Part shown: positions 6,016-12,319 of the stretch, in pieces
Position numbering within the stretch: the stretch's first letter is position 1
How the letters are laid out: every line of letters begins with the position of its first letter
NCBI GenBank assembly: GCA_026394935.1
Contig: JAPLZR010000072.1
Span: 1 to 14,074, forward strand
Source: Candidatus Woesearchaeota archaeon
Lineage (GTDB): Archaea; Nanobdellota; Nanobdellia; Woesearchaeales; ARS49
Reading direction: 5' to 3'
Length of the DNA: 14,074 nucleotides
Notes under the pieces: generated by a model
Databases searched by the model: none
Told to the model about the DNA's origin: nothing
What the model saw: only the letters and a program-made list of their open reading frames with translations
Program-made: the position numbers and the translations under genes

Positions 6016-7680
6016 TCACCTAAACAATTCCTCAATCAACTCAATATACATCGCAGAACTCCACGCCTGAACAAGACAGCCTTCAGACTGAAGCTTTGAA
6101 GCACTGCTGAGCTCAGCATGATGACCAATAATGCCATTGCCAAGAATCTCCTTAGTGCTGGCTTTCAAAATATGCTGAATGTGATTCTTATATTTCCTCT
6201 TATCAAAAGCAAACAAGACAACACCTGCAAGATTGTTAATCCAGAACCAGCTGTCACCAGAATGATAACTCCCCGGATTCTCGCCAGTATGATTCCTGAC
6301 AAAAGAAGAATCACTTTTATCAACAGTAGACAAGCCGCCCCAATCAAGCCACAATTTAGGCAAAACAAAATCAAAACAAGAAATCCAATCCTTCTTCGAC
6401 AACAATTCAGGATAAGCATAAGCAGCAATAAAAACATTAGGACGCACAGTCCTGTCCTCAGAACCGTCAAACAAATACTTCCCATTCCAGAAAGCCTTTT
6501 TGACAGCAGACTTCAACCTTTCCTCAAGAACAACCTCTCTGCCAAGCAAACGAGACAAACGACAGGCAGCCAAAATCAAACATTGAACTTCAATACGAGC
6601 GCCAGAACGGTTAATGCTGTCCATCCAAGTCTCTTTTTCGCCATTAACAACAAGACCATCCTGCAAATTAGCCCCAACACTCTGCAAGAAAACAGAAAGC
6701 TTTTCCAGCAAATACTCCTTTTCCTTCTTAGACAGCTCAGGAAGATAATCCTCAAAACGCAAAAACAGCCAGCAATCAGCAATATTCTCGCCCAAAGCGC
6801 CAGGCAGTTTGCAATTACTCAGCTTATCAAGCCAGTCAAACAAAACAGCCTTTGCAAGAGACTCCTGACCGGAATGCAATAAAGCCTTCACGCAAACAAG
6901 CTCATCACGAGCCCACCTCTGATGAAACCACGGCAAGCCGGCATACAAGCCATTATTCGAGCGCAGGCAAAGAAGAGAATACTGCGCGCACTCGTACGCA
7001 GAACGAAAATCGCCAACCTTAACGTGACCGGCAGAAATGCTGTTCGAAGCAAACTTCTCAGCCTCCTTGGCAAGCACCTGCCTGCTCTTCCAGGAAGACT
7101 TCGCAAGCTTCAAAGCCTCATCCTTAGAATGAGAAAAAGCAATAACGAAACTCCCAGAAGCACGGCAACCCCTCAACACCCAGCGCGAAAAAGGAGGGCT
7201 ATTCCGCAATTCATCAAAAGAATAATCCTGCTTCTCCCACTTGTCAACCTTCTCAAACTCACAGCCATACAAAGCAAGCCAGAAATCATACTCCTGACCA
7301 ACAGGCTCACGCGCATCATTAATCTTCTCAAAATGAACCAGCAAAGCTTTATCCTCAAAAGAAAACGCGTAATTACGACCCCAATCACGATTATCAAAAT
7401 TCAACTTGCAATCAAACAAAACATCAACCTTTGAAGAAGCAGACAATTCATAAAAGAAAACAGGCAAGCGATGAGCAAACCAAAAAGACTCCTGAACACC
7501 ATCACGATCACGGGAGACCTTCCAAAACTCATTCAAAATAGCACCAGGAGCGCCCTTCAAATCAAAATGAGCAACAGTCTTGAAAACATCACTGCCATCA
7601 GAAAAAAACAAGCCCTGATAGCGCGACTTAATCCCGAACAGTCCAAAACTGCCGGAAGTGTTAGAAACAAGAAAACTCAT
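6016..7680 (-). CDS. Glycogen debranching enzyme-type amylo-alpha-1,6-glucosidase
   Basis: A 554-residue protein. The C-terminal two-thirds match the glycogen debranching enzyme / GH133 barrel: A-G-L-P-W-F-H-Q-R-W-A-R-D-E-L (247-261), T-W-M-D-S-I (351-356), Y-H-S-G-D-S-W-F-W-I-N-N (472-483) and E-G-C-L-V-Q-A-W-S-S-A (533-543). The first ~200 residues are a beta-rich GDE N-terminal-like domain. Asp354 and Asp259 sit in the family's conserved acidic motifs. The expected role is hydrolysis of alpha-1,6 branches in glycogen or related glucans in the cytoplasm; there is no signal peptide. The start overlaps the GalT stop as ATGA, with GGGGTGA as ribosome site, so the two are one operon. Length and motifs are normal for an archaeal member. 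Confidence 0.88.
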   Translation of the reverse strand: MSFLVSNTSGSFGLFGIKSRYQGLFFSDGSDVFKTVAHFDLKGAPGAILNEFWKVSRDRDGVQESFWFAHRLPVFFYELSASSKVDVLFDCKLNFDNRDWGRNYAFSFEDKALLVHFEKINDAREPVGQEYDFWLALYGCEFEKVDKWEKQDYSFDELRNSPPFSRWVLRGCRASGSFVIAFSHSKDEALKLAKSSWKSRQVLAKEAEKFASNSISAGHVKVGDFRSAYECAQYSLLCLRSNNGLYAGLPWFHQRWARDELVCVKALLHSGQESLAKAVLFDWLDKLSNCKLPGALGENIADCWLFLRFEDYLPELSKKEKEYLLEKLSVFLQSVGANLQDGLVVNGEKETWMDSINRSGARIEVQCLILAACRLSRLLGREVVLEERLKSAVKKAFWNGKYLFDGSEDRTVRPNVFIAAYAYPELLSKKDWISCFDFVLPKLWLDWGGLSTVDKSDSSFVRNHTGENPGSYHSGDSWFWINNLAGVVLFAFDKRKYKNHIQHILKASTKEILGNGIIGHHAELSSASKLQSEGCLVQAWSSAMYIELIEELFR

Positions 7681-8615
7681 TCTTCACCCCTATAAAATTT
7701 CGCAGCATCCTCAGGAGCAACAGAATTAATGATAACGCCCGAGCAAAGCTCAAAACCAGCCCAAATAGCAACCCTTGGACAGATTTCAACATGAAAATGA
7801 AAGTCCTCACCCTTAGGACCGTACTGAACAAACATATTGTAATCAAAGCCGGCATCAAAAACTTTTTTGAGAACCCTGACGAGAACGTCAGCAAGACCTG
7901 CAAAATTAACATTTTCAAGACGGGAAATGTGATTCTTAGGGAAAATCCAGACCTCATAATTAAACCGGGAAGCATAAGGACAGAAAGCAACAAAATCAGA
8001 ATTCTCAAAACACAAACGACCACTGTTCATCTCAGACCGCACAATAGAACAATACGGACAGGAAATAAATTTGCGCATTGCAGAAATTTTTTCTCCAATC
8101 TCAGGAGGAACAAAAGCAAGAGCCATAATCTGGGAATGAGAATGAACAATACTCGTGCCGCCATACAAGCCGTGATTCTTGAAAACATTAACGTAAGCAA
8201 CATTCGGCTTTGATTCAAGCTCAACAATCCTTCTGGCATAAACATTCAAAACCTGCTCGACCTCATCAACAGACAACTGGGCAAGCTGTCTGTCATGACG
8301 AGGAGTCTCCACAACAACCTCGTGATAACCATAAGCAGAAGAAAAAGAGTAAAAACGATTATCAGACTTAAAAGAAAAATCGCCATCAGGCTTCAAAGCA
8401 GCAAACTTGTTCTCAAACCAGCGCAGCTGCCAAACGCCATTTTTGGTAACCCTGCCAATCTCAGGAGGAGTCAGATTCTCGCTGCCAGGACAGAAAAAGC
8501 AAACACCTGTCTCAACAATCGGAGGCTTTTTCAACTCGTGAGGACGCTGACCACGCTTAGGAGACACAATAACCCAGCGGTCCAAAATGTAATCCTTTCT
8601 AACTTCCCCCATCAT
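7677..8615 (-). CDS. galT: Galactose-1-phosphate uridylyltransferase (GalT family)
   Basis: A 312-residue GalT of the HIT superfamily, expected to exchange UMP between UDP-glucose and galactose-1-phosphate or a related sugar phosphate. The N-terminus R-K-D-Y-I-L-D-R-W-V-I-V-S-P is diagnostic. C39-F-F-C42 is a zinc pair, and His98 or His107 are further candidates. The active site is H158-S-H-S-Q162, with Ser where most members have Pro (H-P-H). The C-terminal half has a second C-P-Y-C and F-H-F-H-V-E-I. Two adjacent ATGs can start the gene (8615 or 8612); AGAGGTG is only one base from the first and four from the second, so 8612 may be used. The link to the debranching enzyme suggests hexose-phosphate entry into or out of glycogen; true sugar specificity is uncertain. 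Confidence 0.88.
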   Translation of the reverse strand: MMGEVRKDYILDRWVIVSPKRGQRPHELKKPPIVETGVCFFCPGSENLTPPEIGRVTKNGVWQLRWFENKFAALKPDGDFSFKSDNRFYSFSSAYGYHEVVVETPRHDRQLAQLSVDEVEQVLNVYARRIVELESKPNVAYVNVFKNHGLYGGTSIVHSHSQIMALAFVPPEIGEKISAMRKFISCPYCSIVRSEMNSGRLCFENSDFVAFCPYASRFNYEVWIFPKNHISRLENVNFAGLADVLVRVLKKVFDAGFDYNMFVQYGPKGEDFHFHVEICPRVAIWAGFELCSGVIINSVAPEDAAKFYRGEE

Positions 8616-8652
8616 ACACCTCTTTTTCTAAAACAGTGACAAACCCCTCCTG

Positions 8653-8664
8653 TTTTTAAATATT
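8653..8664 (-). promoter_or_regulatory. TATA box of the galT operon
   Basis: The minus strand reads AATATTTAAAAA, about 26 bases before a start site near 8633. This leaves a short leader with the AGAGGTG ribosome site (8617-8623). Confidence 0.5.
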
Positions 8665-8679
8665 TCCTTAACCGCAAAG

Positions 8680-8690
8680 TTTATATATAA
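8680..8690 (+). promoter_or_regulatory. TATA box of the three-gene small-protein operon
   Basis: TTTATATATAA is centred about 26 bases before the ATG at 8711, which points to a leaderless start there rather than at the GTG at 8708. Confidence 0.6.
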
Positions 8691-8710
8691 TACTAGCCCA
8701 AACCAGAGTG

Positions 8711-9004
8711 ATGGAAAGAGGTGACAGGAACGCCATAGCAATATTAAGCGCCATATTCATAGTAGGCGTTTTAGCAATAGTCACCCTGGTCATGCAGCAG
8801 CCAACCGGGCAAGTAATGCAGGACCAAAGCATATACGTCACAGAAGAAGCAGGACATTTCGCCATCGAATGCAAAAACCCAACACGAACCGTAGTATTTT
8901 TAAGGTATGACGCAAATTATGCAGTATACTGCTGCCTCGAAGACATGATGGGACAAAACGAGTGCAGATTTGAAAAAAGAGTATTATTAACCAGAATGTA
9001 TTAA
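8711..9004 (+). CDS. Small membrane-anchored four-cysteine protein 1
   Basis: A 97-residue protein with a charged start (M-E-R-G-D-R-N), one transmembrane helix (~8-28) and a Q-P-T-G-Q motif at 30-34. The ~60-residue outer part contains exactly four cysteines (E-C-K, Y-C-C-L, E-C-R). No family is recognised. The ATG at 8711 fits the TATA box for a leaderless message. Two similarly built proteins follow in the same operon, so they may act together at the cell surface; disulfide bonding or metal binding through the cysteines is a guess. Confidence 0.65.
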   Translation: MERGDRNAIAILSAIFIVGVLAIVTLVMQQPTGQVMQDQSIYVTEEAGHFAIECKNPTRTVVFLRYDANYAVYCCLEDMMGQNECRFEKRVLLTRMY

Positions 9005-9020
9005 AAAGGAGGATGAAATC

Positions 9021-9434
9021 ATGACAGACAAAAAAGAAATAAGCATTTTGCTTTTAGGCATTGTTGCAATACTCGCAATAGTGGGCCTAGTACTTCTGTT
9101 CACAAGCCCTGCAGCAACAGGAAAAGCATATTTCCCGCCGCCACTCGGACCACAGACACAAACACCTGGACCAGTAGGATACGGACCAGCACCTAATGAC
9201 ATCTCGGTAGTTGACCAGCAGGCAGGACAAATCAGCAACGCAATTTACGTTGAAAAACTAGAAGGCGCAAACCTGGCAAGATGCCCTAACGGAGAAATCA
9301 GAACAAGACGACAGGGCAACATAGCATACCAGGCAATATCAGGATACTACTGCGATTGGTTCTACTGCCCAACATTGGCAAACAGCCCAGACCCAAGAGC
9401 ACAACCAATAATGGCATGCGTACCCAGGCCATGA
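9021..9434 (+). CDS. Small membrane-anchored four-cysteine protein 2
   Basis: A 137-residue protein with a single N-terminal transmembrane helix (~8-28). A-A-T-G-K-A follows (T33-G34), then a Pro/Gly/Gln-rich spacer and a domain with four cysteines (R-C-P, Y-C-D, Y-C-P, A-C-V). The perfect ribosome site AAGGAGGATGA lies just before the ATG. The last bases overlap the next gene as ATGA. No domain is recognised. The protein should face the outside, anchored by its N-terminus. Confidence 0.7.
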   Translation: MTDKKEISILLLGIVAILAIVGLVLLFTSPAATGKAYFPPPLGPQTQTPGPVGYGPAPNDISVVDQQAGQISNAIYVEKLEGANLARCPNGEIRTRRQGNIAYQAISGYYCDWFYCPTLANSPDPRAQPIMACVPRP

Positions 9435-9736
9435 ATCAAGACAGCCTTGGCTTAATTATTTTTGCACTCATCGCGCTTGGCGCGGTGTTTGCCTTTATCT
9501 TTGTATTTGGCGGACCTGAAGAAACAGGAGCGCTGTCAGGAACGCAAAAAATAGGCACGAGCTGGTTCAAAGTAAAAGACGCATACCAAGCCTGCGGTTC
9601 AGGCTCGCACTGCTCAGACGGACTGCCAGGACTACCAACAGGAAACTACGACACTGTAGCAGAACTGTTCGAGTGCAAGTGCCAAACAAAAGACCCAGCA
9701 TTCGTGTTTTACAGAAGCAAGTTTTCACCAGGATAA
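9431..9736 (+). CDS. Small membrane-anchored four-cysteine protein 3
   Basis: A 101-residue protein with a transmembrane helix (~7-26). E-T-G-A-L follows (T32-G33), then a globular part with four cysteines (A-C-G, H-C-S, E-C-K, K-C-Q). The frame is open further upstream to 9356. The ATG at 9431 is preferred because it overlaps the previous stop as ATGA and gives the same anchor-plus-Thr-Gly layout as the two preceding proteins. No family is recognised. Confidence 0.65.
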   Translation: MNQDSLGLIIFALIALGAVFAFIFVFGGPEETGALSGTQKIGTSWFKVKDAYQACGSGSHCSDGLPGLPTGNYDTVAELFECKCQTKDPAFVFYRSKFSPG

Positions 9737-9774
9737 AGTTTATAGTTACTCGGCAGTAGTAAAATTTGGAAAGA

Positions 9775-9783
9775 TTTAAATAG
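9775..9783 (+). promoter_or_regulatory. TATA box of the phosphatase-STAS pair
   Basis: TTTAAATAG is centred about 27 bases before the ATG at 9806 and is preceded by a purine-rich BRE-like stretch. No ribosome site is seen, so the start is probably leaderless. Confidence 0.55.
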
Positions 9784-9805
9784 TTGAAAAAATAGTTCTC
9801 GTCTT

Positions 9806-10651
9806 ATGACGAATCCCATAAAGATAGTTGACGAATTTTCTCTAACACATATTCAGCATGCGCTTTCCGACCTTCCTGAGACGATTGAAACTCCGGAATT
9901 CTCAATCACGATGTTTTATCTACCTTTTCAAGACCCCACAAACCTTCCAGTAGATGGCAAATATGGCGGCGATTCTTTTTCAATAAAAAGTCTCCAGGAC
10001 GGACGCATATTTATCCTGTTTCGCAATGGAGTAGACCACGGCAGAACAGGAAGAAACGCAATCAGACAAAACACTGCTGTTTTAGAAGAAATCCTGGCGA
10101 AACAAGTGCCTGAAGAGGACATTGCAAAAAAACTCCAGCCCGTGGATGTTTTTGAACGACTTGATATCGTGGCATATGCGCTGAATGAATTGCTAATGCG
10201 CCGATACAAAAACCCACAGGCCACGGCTGCTTCGACACTTATCGCTGGAACAACAAAGGACGGAGTTTTGAGATATGTGAGCGCAGGCGATTCCTGCTTA
10301 GCCCTTTCTTCAGGAACAAATATCAGGAATGAGTCATGCCTAGTTGAGAAAAAAGTGCACGTTGGTTTTGCGTCAATAAACAAAATGTTCAAAACTGATG
10401 AACGCTTTTACGTTATTCGAGAATTTCAGATTTCTCCAAAAGATAGAATCCTGATTGCGAGTGATGGAATAATAGAAGCGGTAAATGAGCAAAACGAACT
10501 TTACGGATTAAACCGGTTGAGCACCGTTATCAGACCTCACAGCGCCAATGGCGCCCACCTTATTTCAAGAATAAATAATGACGTACAAAAATTTACTGGA
10601 ACCACGCCGCTTAAAGACGATTACACGATCCTGATTTTGGAGAAAAAATGA
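9806..10651 (+). CDS. SpoIIE/RsbU-like PP2C-family protein phosphatase
   Basis: A 281-residue protein matching the SpoIIE-type PPM phosphatase core: Y-G-G-D-S-F-S-I (Asp56), an F-I-L-F strand then N-G-V-D-H-G (74-79), S-T-L-I-A-G-T, S-A-G-D-S-C-L-A-L (159-167), I-A-S-D-G-I-I-E-A-V (Asp220) and the C-terminal K-D-D-Y-T-I-L (Asp271/Asp272). Family members dephosphorylate STAS-domain proteins in partner-switching circuits, and the next gene looks like such a STAS protein. The second metal motif, usually D-G-M-G-x-G or D-V-S-G-x-G, has Asn74 in place of Asp and an Asp77 three residues on, so activity may be altered. There is no transmembrane helix or fused sensor domain. Codon use is less A/C-skewed than that of neighbours, suggesting transfer. 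Confidence 0.8.
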   Translation: MTNPIKIVDEFSLTHIQHALSDLPETIETPEFSITMFYLPFQDPTNLPVDGKYGGDSFSIKSLQDGRIFILFRNGVDHGRTGRNAIRQNTAVLEEILAKQVPEEDIAKKLQPVDVFERLDIVAYALNELLMRRYKNPQATAASTLIAGTTKDGVLRYVSAGDSCLALSSGTNIRNESCLVEKKVHVGFASINKMFKTDERFYVIREFQISPKDRILIASDGIIEAVNEQNELYGLNRLSTVIRPHSANGAHLISRINNDVQKFTGTTPLKDDYTILILEKK

Positions 10652-11007
10652 CAACATATTTATATTTAAGAAGCATAAGGAAGGATATGCCCATGTATAC
10701 AATAGAAGAACGCGATGGAAAAATTTATGCGCAAATCAATGTAGCTCAAGCTAGAATCACCAGTCTTCCAGATTTTTCTGATAATATCTTTGACTTTTTA
10801 GATAGAAACAAAGGAAAACTTGTTGTTTTTGATGCCGAAGACTTTCCAATTGATGATACCAGCAAATCTAGAATAGATACTCTTGCATCACTTCTTCCAG
10901 AACATCCAAATCTCAGATTAAGAATGCCTGAAAGATTCGCACAGCGATTTAAAGATTATTTCGGAGAAAGATTCGTTTTGACATCCGAAGGGTATTCTTT
11001 AAATTAA
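10648..11007 (+). CDS. STAS-like (anti-sigma antagonist-type) protein
   Basis: A 119-residue protein with the size and secondary-structure order of a STAS domain: Y-T-I-E-E-R-D-G-K-I-Y-A-Q-I, a helix S-D-N-I-F-D-F-L-D, a K-L-V-V-F-D-A strand, then I-D-D-T-S-K-S-R-I-D-T-L where STAS antagonists carry I-D-S-[ST]-G. Thr71 or Ser72 could be the phospho-acceptor; the usual Ser position is Asp70. In bacteria such proteins bind a Ser kinase when dephosphorylated by a SpoIIE/RsbU phosphatase, exactly the gene upstream. The start at 10648 overlaps that gene's stop as ATGA and has GGAG 5 bases before. ATGs at 10687 or 10693, behind AAGGAAGGAT, would give a tighter STAS domain. The STAS call rests on pattern, not on a computed match. 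Confidence 0.65.
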   Translation: MTTYLYLRSIRKDMPMYTIEERDGKIYAQINVAQARITSLPDFSDNIFDFLDRNKGKLVVFDAEDFPIDDTSKSRIDTLASLLPEHPNLRLRMPERFAQRFKDYFGERFVLTSEGYSLN

Positions 11008-11014
11008 GCCATAA

Positions 11015-11024
11015 CTTTAAAAAG
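11015..11024 (+). promoter_or_regulatory. TATA box of the Yip1-family gene
   Basis: CTTTAAAAAG lies about 42 bases before the ATG, leaving a short leader with a GGGGGA ribosome site (11053-11058). Confidence 0.45.
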
Positions 11025-11061
11025 CGCATTTCATCATATTTAATAAAAAAAAGGGGGAAAG

Positions 11062-11592
11062 ATGTTCAAACTACTATACGATCCTGTCAGCGAAATAAAG
11101 AAAACAAAAAAACAAAGCTATGCAAGAATACTGATGTATTTATTGGCAGCATCATTATTTGAAACAATAGGAATCCTGTTCTTCGCATTGAAATACCTGC
11201 AAGATATTGTAACCACAAACCAGCTGATTAACGGCACAATAGCACTATTGTTCGGACTAATAACCGCACACCTGATAGTCGCATTCTTTTACTCATTCGC
11301 AATGCACGTGCTAGACGGAAAAGGAGGATACTATGAAGGACTTGCAACACTCGTGCTCGGAATGGTAACACCAGGAATAGCAACATTCTTCGCAGGAGCA
11401 GCAGCATACCTACCATACGGAATTATTGCTTCATCAATAATAATGACGTACGGCTACATACTCGGAGCAGCAACACTCTTCAGAGCAGGAAAAGAGATGT
11501 TTGAATTAGATTACGCAGGGGTGCTGATAGGATTTTTAATAACAGCAATACCGTTAGGACTGGCGGGCGCGGGACTCAGCTTCATTCTGTGA
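11062..11592 (+). CDS. Yip1-domain integral membrane protein
   Basis: A 176-residue protein with about five transmembrane helices (near 22-45, 57-84, 91-115, 118-140 and 150-175). The pattern L-Y-D-P at the start, M-H-V-L-D-G-K-G-G-Y-Y-E-G-L in the middle and V-T-P just after fits the prokaryotic Yip1 family, whose function is unknown. AGGGGGAAAG is a strong ribosome site for the ATG at 11062. The last 11 bases overlap the convergent helicase fragment, and the C-terminus looks complete. It has its own TATA box, so it is probably a separate unit from the phosphatase-STAS pair. Confidence 0.75.
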   Translation: MFKLLYDPVSEIKKTKKQSYARILMYLLAASLFETIGILFFALKYLQDIVTTNQLINGTIALLFGLITAHLIVAFFYSFAMHVLDGKGGYYEGLATLVLGMVTPGIATFFAGAAAYLPYGIIASSIIMTYGYILGAATLFRAGKEMFELDYAGVLIGFLITAIPLGLAGAGLSFIL

Positions 11593-12235
11593 ATTCTATT
11601 TCGCCGCCGTAAAGAGTACCTTTCTTCAAAGGCACAGGACGCCAGTCGTCAAGAACTAAAGTTGCACCAAGCCATTCAGCCAATTCATCAGGATTGCCGA
11701 TAGTAGCGCTCAGACCAATCAACTGAACATTCTTTAAGACTTGCTTCAGAACAGTTATAAGAATCTCAAGAGTAGGACCGCGCTCAACATCATTAATCAA
11801 GTGAATTTCATCAATAACGACCAAAGAAACAAGACTCAACCACGGAGAATGATGACGGATAAGAGAATCCAATTTTTCTGCAGTACAAAGAATCAAATCA
11901 TAATCAACCAAGTAAGGATCAGAACTGTCCAAGTCACCAATGCTCAAAGCAATCTTGCACAAATGACTGTATTTCCTCTTAAACTCCTTAAACTTCTCAT
12001 TAGCCAACGCGATAAGAGGAACAATATAGATAGCCTTTCCTTTACCCTCAAGAATGTGCTTCAAAGCAGCCATCTCAGCAATCAAAGTCTTACCGCTCGC
12101 AGTAGGAGTGCAGACCAGCAAACTCTTGCCTTCAAGAAGCCCTGCTTTCAAAGCCTTTTCCTGCGCAGGACGGAAAACAGTAATGCCTTCTTTCGCAATG
12201 ACTTCCTTAAGTTTATCAGGCAATAAAGGGTGCAT
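11582..12235 (-). CDS. Hel308-like superfamily 2 helicase, truncated after the first RecA domain
   Basis: A 217-residue protein with the N-terminal RecA domain of a Ski2/Hel308-type helicase: Q-motif F-R-P-A-Q (21-25), Walker A T-P-T-A-S-G-K-T (43-50), motif Ia V-P-L-I-A-L-A (72-78), motif II D-E-I-H (142-145), motif III S-A-T (176-178), ending in D-W-R-P-V-P-L-K and G-G-E-I-E-F. Complete Hel308 proteins have about 700 residues with a second RecA domain, winged helix and ratchet; all are absent. Downstream DNA in every frame is the complete Yip1 gene in antisense, so no simple frameshift restores it. The frame opens at a TTG at 12241, but the ATG at 12235 sits about 27 bases after a TATA-like box and is the likelier leaderless start. 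Without RecA2 it cannot unwind DNA alone; it may be half of a split gene or a relic. Confidence 0.8.
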   Translation of the reverse strand: MHPLLPDKLKEVIAKEGITVFRPAQEKALKAGLLEGKSLLVCTPTASGKTLIAEMAALKHILEGKGKAIYIVPLIALANEKFKEFKRKYSHLCKIALSIGDLDSSDPYLVDYDLILCTAEKLDSLIRHHSPWLSLVSLVVIDEIHLINDVERGPTLEILITVLKQVLKNVQLIGLSATIGNPDELAEWLGATLVLDDWRPVPLKKGTLYGGEIEFTE

Positions 12236-12256
12236 AAACAAGACAAAAAGACAACT

Positions 12257-12267
12257 GCATAAAAAGC
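12257..12267 (-). promoter_or_regulatory. TATA-like box of the helicase fragment
   Basis: The minus strand reads GCTTTTTATGC, centred about 27 bases before the ATG at 12235, the spacing of the leaderless genes in this window. Confidence 0.35.
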
Positions 12268-12289
12268 TTAGTACTCAAAGTTCCTAACA

Positions 12290-12298
12290 TTTTTAAAG
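12290..12298 (+). promoter_or_regulatory. TATA box of the HMA-like membrane protein gene
   Basis: TTTTTAAAG is centred about 26 bases before the ATG at 12320. No ribosome site is visible, so translation is probably leaderless. Confidence 0.45.
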
Positions 12299-12319
12299 GA
12301 CGAAAACAGCAAATAAAAC

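Noticed and set aside
6118..7434. Long plus-strand open frames opposite the debranching enzyme gene
   Set aside because: They are antisense shadows rich in Lys/Arg/Asn/Gln/Thr, caused by the A/C-rich plus strand. The minus-strand frame carries all the family motifs.
7791..8639. Plus-strand open frames opposite galT
   Set aside because: Basic low-complexity shadows without a start signal; galT motifs are on the other strand.
9356..9430. Upstream extension of small protein 3 to the first ATG at 9356
   Set aside because: It would overlap the preceding gene by about 80 bases and place a basic leader before the membrane anchor; the ATGA overlap at 9431 is simpler.
11741..12287. Plus-strand open frames opposite the helicase fragment
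   Set aside because: Antisense shadow; the minus strand has intact helicase motifs I, II and III.
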